Positions 15,977 to 24,988 are shown, counted from the first letter of the stretch. The stretch: DNA of 34,023 nucleotides from JBOFDP01 sp051647125 (GCA_051647125.1 JBOFDP010000061.1:1-34023); one strand, 5' to 3'. Numbers and translations: made by a program. The notes: generated from the sequence alone by a model not told the origin.

Positions 15977-17287
15977 TTATTTCTTTGATTTCATTAGTTG
16001 ATTGACCAATTTTTCTAATTTTTGAATACGTACTCCTTGTTCCTCTATTTGCTTTTGAAGACTAGCATTTTTAGCTTTTTCTTCATCCACTTTATTTGAT
16101 AATTCTTGTGTAGCTTTTATCAAATAAAAGGGAAATAAAGAACTACGTAATGTTAGATTACCAGATTGTTGATCAAATTCTACCGCATCAGGAAATACTT
16201 CTTGAATATTCTGAGCAATTACCCCAATAGGTACGTGAGGACCCATCTTTCTATCTTTCCAATCATACTCTACTACTTTAATAGCATTAATTCCGTTTAA
16301 TGCACTTGGTCCATCGTATACTTTGATATTTTCTTTTAATCGTTGATCACTGACGGTAATAAGTCCCCAATTAGTAGATATACCATAGCCACTAAAACCT
16401 CCTGAAGGATTCATCAATTTAACAGCTTTGGTAATTACTGTATCCGTATAAGCATTACCATTTACATGTAATCTATAAATAGGATTTGTTGTACCTATAC
16501 CCATTTTACCTGCTGTATCTGTTGGATTATAGATAAAATGACCTTTAACAGCATTAAATATTAAAGTATCATTTCCCATTGTTACAGTTCTGTTGCTAGT
16601 TAATGTTCCATCTGCATTATATATGTTACTATTCAAGCTAGATGGACTTATTCTTTTTAAACTATCTGTTTCGGGATCTACTACAACAATACTATCTGTT
16701 ATTTTACCAGATACTCTAATTTTCAATTTCCCTATAGTTACTGTATCAAAATGTGCAGTGTTAGCAAATAATGTATCTATTCTTGCTATTTCACTATATA
16801 ATGTATCTATTCTTGCAGTATGACTAAAAATACTATCTGTTTGTAATAATTTATTATATATGGTATCTAATTGACTTAATATACTAAAGATACTATCTGT
16901 CTGAATTACCTTATTATATATCGTATCTATGTTACTAATAGTAATAGTATCCTTTAAAGCATTGCCTAATTTTATCCAACTAGGTTCTGTATTAGTTCCA
17001 TAGTTCACATAGAAACCCGTATCCCTTGTATCCAAAACGAAAACAGATAATCCTGTTGCAGGTCCAGGAACTTTCATTTCATCTCGTTGCTTGATAGTCA
17101 TCCTAGGAAATAGAAAACCTTTTGCCGTATCTTCTAAGGATAAAATTGCAGATGAATCTGCTGCAGTAATTCGAGTAGCATTTAGACCCATCTTTACCTG
17201 AGCTTGAGATACATTCATAAACATTAAGGTCATAATCAAAAGACCTAATAAAAACAAACCTCTTGTTTTTTTCTTAATCGAGTACAT
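15977..17287 (-). CDS. Secreted surface protein with C-terminal endosialidase-type (S74) chaperone and decapeptide repeats
   Basis: A 436-residue protein with a signal peptide (residues 1-30, ending VSQAQ). Residues about 31-110 are a head region seen in many Bacteroidota tail-fibre-domain proteins (GLNATRITAADSSAILSLED, then GFLFPRMT). Residues 121-190 are ten-residue repeats beginning D-[TS]-[IL]-[YF]. GIGTTNPIYRLHVNG at about 263-277 is the usual linker. The last 124 residues are an S74 intramolecular chaperone, with SDQRLKENI placing the expected autocleavage at S313-D314 and the partner segment PIGVIAQNIQEVFPDAV. A C-terminal coiled coil (about 390-436) fits trimerisation. In phage the domain trimerises and then releases itself; here, a trimeric cell-surface fibre is my inference. 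No T9SS C-terminal domain is seen. Confidence 0.8.
   Translation of the reverse strand: MYSIKKKTRGLFLLGLLIMTLMFMNVSQAQVKMGLNATRITAADSSAILSLEDTAKGFLFPRMTIKQRDEMKVPGPATGLSVFVLDTRDTGFYVNYGTNTEPSWIKLGNALKDTITISNIDTIYNKVIQTDSIFSILSQLDTIYNKLLQTDSIFSHTARIDTLYSEIARIDTLFANTAHFDTVTIGKLKIRVSGKITDSIVVVDPETDSLKRISPSSLNSNIYNADGTLTSNRTVTMGNDTLIFNAVKGHFIYNPTDTAGKMGIGTTNPIYRLHVNGNAYTDTVITKAVKLMNPSGGFSGYGISTNWGLITVSDQRLKENIKVYDGPSALNGINAIKVVEYDWKDRKMGPHVPIGVIAQNIQEVFPDAVEFDQQSGNLTLRSSLFPFYLIKATQELSNKVDEEKAKNASLQKQIEEQGVRIQKLEKLVNQLMKSKK
16718..16927 (-). repeat. Tandem 30-base / 10-residue repeat inside the S74-domain gene
   Basis: Residues 121-190 divide without gaps into seven units of ten, each starting D[TS]: DTIYNKVIQT, DSIFSILSQL, DTIYNKLLQT, DSIFSHTARI, DTLYSEIARI, DTLFANTAHF and a weaker DTVTIGKLKI. 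Units 1 and 3, and 2 and 4, are most alike, so a 20-residue duplication may underlie the array. Confidence 0.85.
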
Positions 17288-17328
17288 AAGTAATATTATA
17301 ATTTAAAGTATTTAAAATAATTTTTAGG

Positions 17329-17336
17329 CAAAGTTA
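17329..17336 (-). promoter_or_regulatory. Probable -7 promoter element for the S74-domain gene
   Basis: On the minus strand this reads TAACTTTG, matching TAnnTTTG, 42 bases before the ATG at 17287. It lies in the gap after the porin gene, so the surface protein has its own promoter. No -33 TTG is seen in the A/T-rich stretch upstream. Confidence 0.45.
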
Positions 17337-17363
17337 CTATTTATTTTTTATTTTTTATTTTTT

Positions 17364-19616
17364 TTAATTTAATAAATTTATAAATGCACCTAATCTTATT
17401 GTAGCATTGGGATTTGGATAGTTCTGAATATAAATTGTATTATGCATAAAATTTAAATTTTTGTTAAATAATGTATTCAAATTTTCTACTCTTAAATAAA
17501 ATCTAACACCCCGTATATTAGCATGTATAAAAATATTAACATCCGGAAAAATAAATGTTTTCGCATTGTTGGCATACACAAATTGTCCTAAAACAGGAGA
17601 ATAATCCGTAATAGAATAGGGCAATACAAAACGGGTTTCTATACCTGCTGCCAATATAAATTTTTTAAAAAATACATTTTCTACAGCTATACGTTGTATG
17701 GTGTAAAATATAGGTAAATTTACGGGAGTTCCTTTTGAAACATAGTGAAATCCTATATGAGAATATTCTGCTAACCATGGTAAGATTTGAAATTTTTTAT
17801 ACAATTCTACTTGAGTTACAGAAAACATAGGATTATGTTGAGTAGCTTGGCGTTGATTATAAAAATAAAAATAATTTGCTACCAACCATTGATGAACACT
17901 AAGCTTCATATTCCAAGGTAAATATTCAAGAGATGTGTATAAATGAGTTGTATTTTCCTTTTTCCAATTATTAGAAATTGTATCTAAATAAAAATTACTC
18001 CTATCTTGTAAAGAAAACATAGCCGTTCTATTAAAATGCTCTATGCCTATATTCAGTAAAAATTTATTACTAAAAAATTTATGCTGTACACTTCCTTGTA
18101 AATAATAATTTCCTATATTCCAACCGTATAAATAAATATGTGCATTAGCCTGTAATACCCATTTTTTATTCTTAGTAACATCCATATATTCACCAAAAAC
18201 ATACAAATCATTTTTTCTAATCTCATTAAAATAATCAAATCCTACCCCCGTACGAATATAATGCTGAATATTTCCAAATTGAGGAAATACAGAAATCGCT
18301 AATTGATTCACATACTGCTCTATTCTATCGCTAATATTAATAGTATTAGGATTGGCATCTAAAAAAGAATTCCAAATAGAGTTATATCCATTATTCCCTC
18401 TATTTGTAGATACCATATTATCTAAATAAGTATGTATGTATACATTACGCTCAAAAATATGATCTACTTTAAAGCGAGATTGAAAAATTCTAAATCTTGT
18501 GGTATACAAATTATATATACTATCTATCCTTTGAGTAGAATCTATAATAAATAAAGAGTCTCTAATCATCCTATTTTGGCACTCTTCTGTAGAATCAAGT
18601 AGGGTTAAAGAATCCTTAAAAAAAGGGATAGAGTCTAAACTACGGAAAGTATCTTGAGCTATTACATGTTGTTCTGTTATAGCCAATTTTTTATTAGCTA
18701 ATTCTTGCTCTACCTCTTCTAATGCCTGCTCAAGTCCAATACTATCCACTTGCTGATAATATTCTGTTTGACCAAAACTATAGCTCTGTTTTAGATACCA
18801 TTGTGTATTGTAAATTTTTCTTCCTGTATTAATCTGAGGATTTCCAAAAATACGAACTTGATAAGGTGTTCCATATCCTAAATTAACAGGAATATTACTT
18901 CGTGTTCGATACGTAGTTTGGGTAGAATTTAGATACTCCACATTCTTTATTCCTCCATTTTCTTGAGAGATTTCATTATTTAATACAAAAGCTGCCCATA
19001 GTTGATATTTCCGATTACGTGTTTCAAAGTGAGTATTAATCGATAAATTATTGGTAGTAGCATGTTGATTAGCATATTCCCCTAAAGAATTCATTGATCT
19101 ATAGGCAATAGCAATATTCCATAGTGGAAAAATATTTTGCGTATGCATAGCATATAATAATTGTTGGGCAGCACCCATTAACTGAAAATTATATCCTAAA
19201 TCCGAATAAGGTTTATCTGTATGATAATAAGGTATCGTTTTAGCATTCCATAAATAATATTGGAAGGCACTAATTCCCATTCTAAAACCAACTTCTGTAT
19301 ATGGGTTAAAAGCTATCGGCATTGTAGCCGTACCAGGATTCCCCAAATTAAAGCGATTGAAAGGCATATTATATACCCAAAACAACTCAGTAAGAGAAGA
19401 ATCTAACTGTTCTTTTTTATAATTTGTAGGGTGAAGAATATATAACTGTAAAGAATCTTCATCAGCAGGTCTAGAAGCTAATGTATCTTGAGATCCTCCA
19501 CTATTAGATAAATTTTCTCCAAAGCTTTGTGCTCTATCTAAAAAATTTTGAGCTTGTATATTTGATAAAAAACATACAAGGATAAACCCCATTAGAAATA
19601 TTATTCTCTTTAACAC
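17364..19616 (-). CDS. Putative outer-membrane porin (Porin_10 family) with a coiled-coil insertion
   Basis: A 750-residue protein with a signal peptide (MLKRIIFLMGFILVCFLSNIQAQ) and a long series of amphipathic beta-strands, resembling the Bacteroidota putative-porin family (PF14121). Family-like marks include FWVYNMPFNRFNLGNPG near residues 79-95, the LGYNFQLMGAAQQLLYAMHTQ segment (139-160), NNWKKENTTHLYTSLEYLPW in the second half, and a closing run of strands ending NATIRLGAFINLLN. A polar, helical segment at about 289-372, rich in E, D, S and L, sits between strands and looks inserted. The protein is long for the family. It is flanked by a terminator after the FKBP gene and a separate promoter for the S74 gene, so it is probably transcribed alone. 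The cargo or pore selectivity is unknown. Confidence 0.75.
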   Translation of the reverse strand: MLKRIIFLMGFILVCFLSNIQAQNFLDRAQSFGENLSNSGGSQDTLASRPADEDSLQLYILHPTNYKKEQLDSSLTELFWVYNMPFNRFNLGNPGTATMPIAFNPYTEVGFRMGISAFQYYLWNAKTIPYYHTDKPYSDLGYNFQLMGAAQQLLYAMHTQNIFPLWNIAIAYRSMNSLGEYANQHATTNNLSINTHFETRNRKYQLWAAFVLNNEISQENGGIKNVEYLNSTQTTYRTRSNIPVNLGYGTPYQVRIFGNPQINTGRKIYNTQWYLKQSYSFGQTEYYQQVDSIGLEQALEEVEQELANKKLAITEQHVIAQDTFRSLDSIPFFKDSLTLLDSTEECQNRMIRDSLFIIDSTQRIDSIYNLYTTRFRIFQSRFKVDHIFERNVYIHTYLDNMVSTNRGNNGYNSIWNSFLDANPNTINISDRIEQYVNQLAISVFPQFGNIQHYIRTGVGFDYFNEIRKNDLYVFGEYMDVTKNKKWVLQANAHIYLYGWNIGNYYLQGSVQHKFFSNKFLLNIGIEHFNRTAMFSLQDRSNFYLDTISNNWKKENTTHLYTSLEYLPWNMKLSVHQWLVANYFYFYNQRQATQHNPMFSVTQVELYKKFQILPWLAEYSHIGFHYVSKGTPVNLPIFYTIQRIAVENVFFKKFILAAGIETRFVLPYSITDYSPVLGQFVYANNAKTFIFPDVNIFIHANIRGVRFYLRVENLNTLFNKNLNFMHNTIYIQNYPNPNATIRLGAFINLLN

Positions 19617-19630
19617 AATTGTAAAAATAA

Positions 19631-19667
19631 GATATGCTTTCTATTATATAAAAATAGAAAGCATATC
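19631..19667 (-). terminator. Terminator hairpin downstream of the FKBP gene
   Basis: A perfect 14-base inverted repeat (19631-19644 and 19654-19667, core GATATGCTTTCTAT) with a 9-base loop. On the minus strand it starts 26 bases after the FKBP stop and is followed by TTATTTTTAC. It lies immediately before the porin start at 19616. Confidence 0.7.
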
Positions 19668-19692
19668 AATAAGTTAAAAATATTCAAATAAG

Positions 19693-20364
19693 TTATTGTA
19701 TCTCCAATAATTCCACTTCAAAAATAAGTGCTGAATATGGAGGTATAGAATTGCCCGCACCTCTTTCTCCATAAGCCAAATCAGAGGGAATAAAAAATTT
19801 ATATTTAGATCCTACATTCATCAACTGCAAACCCTCTTGCCAGCCTTGTATTACGCCATTTACAGGAAATTCTACAGGAGTCTGAGATTGATCAAACACT
19901 TGACCATTAAGCAAATGACCCTTATACATACATTTTACCGTATTTTGTAATGTCGGGTTAGGACCACTACCTTGTTGCAATACTTGATATTGCAATCCTG
20001 TTGGAAGAGTAACTACACCTGGTTGCTTGGCATTATCCGCAAAAAATTGTTTATTCATTTGCTGTTGCTTAACAATGGCTTCTTGTTGTTTTTTTTGAAA
20101 AAAAGCAGCAAGAATTTTTCGCCCTTCCTCATCCTTATGAGTATCTGGTTTAGTAGAAGTTAAAGTTTCCGTTAACCCTTCTATAAAAGCATTTTGATTA
20201 AACGTAGGTACCTCTATTGCTTTAAGATTGTTACCCACATCTCTTCCCAAATAATATGAAAGAGCTTCATTTGCATTTTTTAAATTTACTGACATTGTAT
20301 TTTTATTTTGTGCAAAGGTAAACATTGCAACCCATAAACCTGTGAAAATAAAAAAATTTTTCAT
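19693..20364 (-). CDS. FKBP-type peptidyl-prolyl cis-trans isomerase (FkpA/Mip-like), exported
   Basis: A 223-residue protein that speeds proline isomerisation in exported proteins. From ATG 20364 it begins with a signal peptide (MKNFFIFTGLWVAMFTFAQ). Residues about 28-105 are the helical FKBP_N dimerisation domain (NEALSYYLGRDVGNNLK, then a long K/Q-rich helix). The C-terminal FKBP_C domain shows the active-site pattern: LLNGQVFDQSQ, VIQGWQEGLQLMNVGSKYKFFIP, LAYGERG and IPPYSALIFEVELLEI. The open frame extends to a TTG at 20391, but a -7 promoter element overlaps that codon, so the later ATG is chosen; ATG 20373 is also possible. It has its own promoter and terminator. Confidence 0.92.
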   Translation of the reverse strand: MKNFFIFTGLWVAMFTFAQNKNTMSVNLKNANEALSYYLGRDVGNNLKAIEVPTFNQNAFIEGLTETLTSTKPDTHKDEEGRKILAAFFQKKQQEAIVKQQQMNKQFFADNAKQPGVVTLPTGLQYQVLQQGSGPNPTLQNTVKCMYKGHLLNGQVFDQSQTPVEFPVNGVIQGWQEGLQLMNVGSKYKFFIPSDLAYGERGAGNSIPPYSALIFEVELLEIQ

Positions 20365-20388
20365 AAATAGCATATATTTTATATGGTA

Positions 20389-20396
20389 CAAAGGTA
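20389..20396 (-). promoter_or_regulatory. -7 promoter element for the FKBP gene
   Basis: On the minus strand this is TACCTTTG, the same octamer found before ccsA, the M56 gene and pfkA. It lies 24 bases before the ATG at 20364 and overlaps the upstream in-frame TTG, which rules that codon out as a start. Confidence 0.55.
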
Positions 20397-20427
20397 GTAT
20401 ATTTTTATTGAACTATATAAAAAAAAT

Positions 20428-21311
20428 TTATACCTGATTGGTTTGTTGAAAATATTTTTTTAGCACCATTATACTAATTAAATCTTCTTGCTTTTTATTT
20501 TGAAATGGTAAAATATATTGATGTGCATTTCTAAGAATTGCCAATGATTTTTCTTTATGTTGTATATAATACATTAGTTTTTCTTCAACATTAGAATAGT
20601 TATCTTCAATTAAAATATAATGAAAATCTGCTATAAGTTTACCCTACATAACCAAGTTTCAAATTTAGGTTTGGGCATTACCGCAATAAAATTAGAAGAC
20701 ATTACCCATTTCAAATTGCTAGCTACATCATTGCCCTCCAAAGAAAGAATAAACTTATATTTCAGATGTTCCTCTATACTAATCTTTTGGGTATACCATT
20801 GAGGATAATTGTTATCATAATTTACCTGTCCTAAATTACATAATGGATGTCCAAAATATTTTTCCATAAACCGTTTGCGATGTTCCTGATATATTCCTCC
20901 TCTAAAAATAAGTAAATCTTTTTTATGCTCAAAGGGGGTTTTGTCTTCTACAAAAACAAAATGACGAGGAGCATTTAGTTTTAAAAGTATCGAATTGTGA
21001 TTATTCTCCCCAATAGGTCTACTTTTAACAATAGAAGCTACATCAGGAACTATAGTAATATTTCCAAATAAAAAATTTATTCTTAATTTATTACTAAAAA
21101 ATCGAGTATACTTGTATAAATCAAAAAAATATACGCGTAATTTTTTAGGAATTTTGAAAAATGATAATGAAGGAAATTGCTCTATATTGATTTTTTGTGT
21201 ATTGTTATAATCTAATTTGTTATAATAATCTATCCTATTTTGTATATAAGATTTATCGAAATTGCCCATTATCGAAAGTATTTTTTTCAATCTGTATTGA
21301 CGATAAATCAT
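20428..21311 (-). pseudogene. Frameshifted glycosyltransferase family 90 (CAP10-like) gene
   Basis: The frame from ATG 21311 gives 226 residues and stops at 20631, but the family should continue. Family marks in the first part are YIQNRIDYYNKL, SIVKSRPIGENNHNSILLKLN, RHFVFVEDKTPF, and GNDVASNLKWVMSSN followed by MPKPKFETW. Just after FETW the frame goes wrong. Shifting by one base at about 20641-20645 restores the expected tail (GKLIADFHYILIEDNYSNVEEK, quoted in parts: GKLIADFHYI, EDNYSNVEEKLMYYI, NKKQEDLISIMVLKKYF), ending at TAA 20428-20430. The whole would be about 294 residues. GT90 enzymes add sugars to capsule, LPS or protein. The frame also stays open and family-like upstream of the first ATG but without a start codon. 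It is either a real one-base deletion, phase variation or an assembly error; the family is fairly sure. Confidence 0.8.
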
Positions 21312-21508
21312 AGGAAAAATACGATATATAAATTTTTTAAATAATAAAAAAACTTACATTTTTTATATTTTAAATTTTTTAAAATAACCAACAATGACAT
21401 CTTTCAAATATTAAATTTATGCTCCTATAATAATACATTAACACAATCTACCTAATTTAAAGAAACCATCTTCAATTAGAAGTTAAATAAAATGTATTTA
21501 AAATAATA

Positions 21509-22285
21509 TTAGATATTGTTTTTTTGCAATTTTCTATTTATTAAATTCACAGTAGCTTGTGCCGTTGGGGTAATCACAATATCTGCAATATTAACATGAG
21601 TAGGAGCATTCGCCGCAAAAAATACACATTCTGCAATATCTTCTGCAACAAGAGGCTTAACTCCCTGATAAGATAGTTTAGCACGTTCTTTATTTCCATG
21701 AAAACGAACCAAAGAAAACTCTGTTTCTGCCAAACCAGGTGCTATTTGTGTAACTCTAATATTATGTGGATAAGTATCCACCCTTATGGCTTTAGTAATA
21801 GCATCTACAGCATATTTAGTAGCACAATAAATATTTCCTTTTGGATATACCTCTTTACCCGCAATAGAGCCAATATTAATAATATGTCCAGACTGCTGTT
21901 TTATCATATTTGGAAGAATACATTTAGTAACATACAATAATCCTTTGATATTTGTATCAATCATTATTTCCCAATCATTGATATTCATATATTGAAAGAA
22001 ATCTAATCCCGATGCTAGTCCAGCATTATTGACCAATATGTCTATTTTTTGAAATACCGAAGGCAAGTGAGTTAAATATTTTTCGACCTCCTTTCTACTG
22101 CTTATATCAAAACATAATGGCAGTACTTGAACACCATATTTTTTTATAAGTTTTTGAGCTAATGTATCTAATCTTTCCTGTCTCCTCCCAGTAATAATTA
22201 TATTATATTTATGTTGAGCAAATTTATAAGCAATACCTTCTCCAAACCCAGAAGTAGCTCCAGTTATAAGAATAAATTTAGACAT
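21509..22285 (-). CDS. Short-chain dehydrogenase/reductase (YdfG-like)
   Basis: A 258-residue classical SDR. The cofactor motif is TGATSGFGEGIA near residues 8-19, with GRRQER after beta-2, the type expected for NADP(H). NNAGLASG is at about 86-93, the catalytic serine sits in NIGSIAGKE, and the YxxxK pair is in YCATK near residue 153. The pattern resembles YdfG-type serine/3-hydroxy acid dehydrogenases. The true substrate cannot be read from sequence. It is upstream of the broken GT90 gene on the same strand but separated by about 200 bases, and downstream of gldN by 99 bases, so it is probably a separate unit. Confidence 0.9.
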   Translation of the reverse strand: MSKFILITGATSGFGEGIAYKFAQHKYNIIITGRRQERLDTLAQKLIKKYGVQVLPLCFDISSRKEVEKYLTHLPSVFQKIDILVNNAGLASGLDFFQYMNINDWEIMIDTNIKGLLYVTKCILPNMIKQQSGHIINIGSIAGKEVYPKGNIYCATKYAVDAITKAIRVDTYPHNIRVTQIAPGLAETEFSLVRFHGNKERAKLSYQGVKPLVAEDIAECVFFAANAPTHVNIADIVITPTAQATVNLINRKLQKNNI

Positions 22286-22321
22286 AAATTCTATATTTTG
22301 ATATTTTTTGTTTATAGCTAT

Positions 22322-22377
22322 ACGAAGAAAAGAGTAACTTTAAAATTAACTCCTTTATAATATTTTTTATACTTCGT
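22322..22377 (-). terminator. Possible structured 3' region between gldN and the SDR gene
   Basis: ACGAAG at 22322-22327 pairs with CTTCGT at 22372-22377, and an imperfect inner repeat (GAGTAA with TTAACTC) lies between. It begins past the gldN stop on the minus strand. The arms are short, so I list it as a weak candidate terminator of the gld operon. Confidence 0.3.
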
Positions 22378-22384
22378 TATCTAT

Positions 22385-23386
22385 TTAGTAAGCCCACAAA
22401 GATTGTTCATAATCAAAAATCTTCGTTCTAACAGCTTCTCCTTCCAGTAAGCGCAAATAAGGGTCTTTAATAGATTCAGCAATCCTTCTTCCTCTAGGAT
22501 TATCAATTGTAGATTTTATAATTGTTCCATTAAAAAAACGCATTTCTAGAATTTGATTCCAAGACATCTTTTGAGCATAGTTCTTAAAACTGGGTACCGA
22601 GTAAGATGCTATAAATTCCCTACAATCAGGATAATATACCCAAAATAAAGGTTGTTGCCCCAGTTCTATACCTGTTTCTGGATTTACAATAGTTTTTAAT
22701 GGTGCTAAACCAATAATACGATAAACTAATCGTGATGTTTTTTTATCAAATAACCATTCTTCCTTTAACCTATATTTTTTTATATCACTAGGATTCAATT
22801 TATTATAAGTAATTTTTTTTATTTTTCTCAAACCACGTGGATCTGTCGCATCTGGAACTTCTGTAGTATCGGCATCTCCCTGCACTATTTTTATAATTTC
22901 TGCATCCGTAACATATTGTGTAAATTTTTCATCAGAAAAAACTTTAAATTCATTTTTCCTAATACCTTCAAAAAGTACATCTATAAAAGTAATCGTATTC
23001 TGATCATCAACGCTCCTATCTGAAGAAAAAGGAAGATTTATTTTTTGACGTACATCAATTTCTTCCCAGACTCTTTGCTTCCAAGCAACATCATTGGCTT
23101 GAATAGCAGGATAAGGTAAAGGTTGTTTCTTATTATTAATATCAGAGCCAGGTACGGCATTATCATCTCGTAAAGATTTTGGAATTGTATCCATTAACGA
23201 TAACAACGATTGATCCATAGTAGAAGGACTAATAGCATTCTCATTAAGAGAAGGAGTTACATTAATAGTAGAGCTTGCGCTTTGTGTAATCACTTCATTC
23301 TCTACAGTTTGTTGTTCTTGAGCAAATAAATGAAAAAATCCATTCAAAAATAACAACCATGTAAAAATATATTTTATTTTTTTCAT
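22385..23386 (-). CDS. gldN: Type IX secretion system protein GldN (PorN)
   Basis: A 333-residue periplasmic T9SS component. In the known system GldN (PorN) binds GldK (PorK) to form large rings under the outer membrane and contacts the GldM motor arm. The N-terminus is a signal peptide ending FFHLFAQ. A variable S/T/N-rich stretch follows (about 25-90). The conserved domain starts near VAWKQRVWEEIDVRQKINLPF and includes LFEGIRKNEFKVFSDEKFT, the YRLKEEWLFDKKTSRLVYRIIGLAP segment (given here in part as LKEEWLFDKKTS and YRIIGLAP) and FWVYYPDCREF. It starts 9 bases after the gldM stop, so it is the last gene of the gldKLMN operon. No gldO duplicate follows. Confidence 0.95.
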   Translation of the reverse strand: MKKIKYIFTWLLFLNGFFHLFAQEQQTVENEVITQSASSTINVTPSLNENAISPSTMDQSLLSLMDTIPKSLRDDNAVPGSDINNKKQPLPYPAIQANDVAWKQRVWEEIDVRQKINLPFSSDRSVDDQNTITFIDVLFEGIRKNEFKVFSDEKFTQYVTDAEIIKIVQGDADTTEVPDATDPRGLRKIKKITYNKLNPSDIKKYRLKEEWLFDKKTSRLVYRIIGLAPLKTIVNPETGIELGQQPLFWVYYPDCREFIASYSVPSFKNYAQKMSWNQILEMRFFNGTIIKSTIDNPRGRRIAESIKDPYLRLLEGEAVRTKIFDYEQSLWAY

Positions 23387-23395
23387 ATTTATTTT

Positions 23396-24931
23396 TTATC
23401 TTAAATTATATGCAATAGCAGGTAATTTTCTACGCTTACCATCAGGACCTTTTACATAAATATCCATAATGTTAATCATTGTACCTGATTTGGCTTTTGA
23501 TAGTTTTGTATAGTAGTCTTGCGTAAATGTAGAACCACTATTATTTGTACTTAATACATCTTCATAACCAGGACCACTAAAATACACAGTAAATTTCTCT
23601 ACTGTAAAATAAGCATCAAACTCAAAATTTTGTAATACTGCAAGCAATCCTGTTTGTGCCTTAAATTTAGATATTGGTACAGACCCTGATTCTAAATCCC
23701 CTACCATACAAACAGGATTAGGAATATTCTTTACTCTAAAAGGAAAAACTGTAGTTTTTCCACCAGCTACACTTACTGTTACCTTTGCCTCCCCTGGTTC
23801 TACAACCTTAACTATATATTTACCTTTACCACTTCTACTAATCGATCCTTGTGAAATAGAAGTAGAAATTTTCTCATCTCCAGTTCCCGCAGCAATAGTT
23901 ACAGGATTATCTATTCCTATATAAAATAAATTCAAACCATCTGCAGAAATAGACATCCCCGCAGGAGCTCCTACAGAATACTCTATAACCTTACTAGTAA
24001 CCTCTTCTGCCCCATTACTTTTTTTATATCTAATTTGAATATTTAGTTTATGTACACCTATACCGTTTGCTGTAACTCTATAGTTGCCTATACCTCCAGA
24101 TACAGGAACTCGATTACCATCTACCGTAATCGTTGGATTAGATTTCTCAGCAAATGCAGCCAAACCAATTTGAGCCTCATAAGTTTCTCCTTGCATTACA
24201 TAATTGGAGGTTGCAGAAACAAAAGGTTCTATTTTGTCATAAACTAAAACATCTTGACCTATTTTCTTAAATAAAAAATCAATTGCCTTAGCTTCAGTAT
24301 TTCTAATATCATTTTGAAATTTATCAATTAAAGCGATAGCAGCAATAGCAGGTGTCATGTTAAAATAACTTACTATAAATTCCTTATTAACTCCAATATT
24401 ATCTGAGGAGGTATTAGTAACATCCAAATTTAAAGGCATATTAGCCTCTAATTCTATTTTTCCTTGTTCCCCTACAGAATTTAAAATATTACTTCTATAA
24501 TCCTTCAATTTTTGCTCTAAATCTTTACCTTGCTTCCCTCCATCCTGCTCTATTAAAATATATGATGCAGCATCTAAATTATCTTTTCCAAATTCAGATT
24601 TAACATCTACAGTTCCTAAACCTCCTGAATATGTATAGATTTGTTGTTTTACATCTTCCAAGTAATTGAACATCTCATTAGAAAGATGACGTATTTTATC
24701 TGCTTCCTCTTTTAATGGTAGTACTTTAGGATCTGTTTTAACCATAGCGTCAAATTTCTTATATGTTATGGAATTCATTTCCTCTACAGATCTGTTAGAA
24801 TGATCCAAACTACTTGCTAATTTTTCAAAAGCATTGAGGACTTCTGCAGATACATTTAATGCCAACATTGCAGTTAATACTAAATACATCAAATTAATCA
24901 TCTTCTGCCTTGGTTCTTTGGGTAAAGACAT
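23396..24931 (-). CDS. gldM: Type IX secretion / gliding motor protein GldM (PorM)
   Basis: A 511-residue inner-membrane protein with one N-terminal span and a long periplasmic part. In the characterised motor two GldM helices sit within a GldL pentamer and rotate with proton flow, and the periplasmic domains reach GldK/GldN. The N-terminus PRQKMINLMYLVLTAMLAL is strongly conserved, with R8 and Y16 at the positions implicated in the motor. A helical domain D1 follows (about 40-220), then beta domains. These include DGNRVPVSGGIGNYRV near 270-290, NLFYIGIDNPVTIAAG near 335-350, and a C-terminal domain with VCMVGDLESGSVPISKFKAQ. The length matches the family. It sits between gldL (57-base gap) and gldN (9-base gap). 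Confidence 0.96.
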   Translation of the reverse strand: MSLPKEPRQKMINLMYLVLTAMLALNVSAEVLNAFEKLASSLDHSNRSVEEMNSITYKKFDAMVKTDPKVLPLKEEADKIRHLSNEMFNYLEDVKQQIYTYSGGLGTVDVKSEFGKDNLDAASYILIEQDGGKQGKDLEQKLKDYRSNILNSVGEQGKIELEANMPLNLDVTNTSSDNIGVNKEFIVSYFNMTPAIAAIALIDKFQNDIRNTEAKAIDFLFKKIGQDVLVYDKIEPFVSATSNYVMQGETYEAQIGLAAFAEKSNPTITVDGNRVPVSGGIGNYRVTANGIGVHKLNIQIRYKKSNGAEEVTSKVIEYSVGAPAGMSISADGLNLFYIGIDNPVTIAAGTGDEKISTSISQGSISRSGKGKYIVKVVEPGEAKVTVSVAGGKTTVFPFRVKNIPNPVCMVGDLESGSVPISKFKAQTGLLAVLQNFEFDAYFTVEKFTVYFSGPGYEDVLSTNNSGSTFTQDYYTKLSKAKSGTMINIMDIYVKGPDGKRRKLPAIAYNLR

Positions 24932-24988
24932 ATCTTATAGTTTTATTTTTATAATTTTTTTATTATTATAACAATGAAGAGTTATTTA

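Noticed and set aside
15977..17287. S74-domain gene as sign of a prophage
   Set aside because: No capsid, terminase, integrase or lysis gene is near, and the product has a signal peptide. Such proteins are common chromosomal genes in Bacteroidota.
20631..20802. UGA or stop-codon recoding as the reason for the GT90 break
   Set aside because: The stop met is TAG after a change of frame, and the downstream homologous part is in another frame, so reading through the stop would not restore it.
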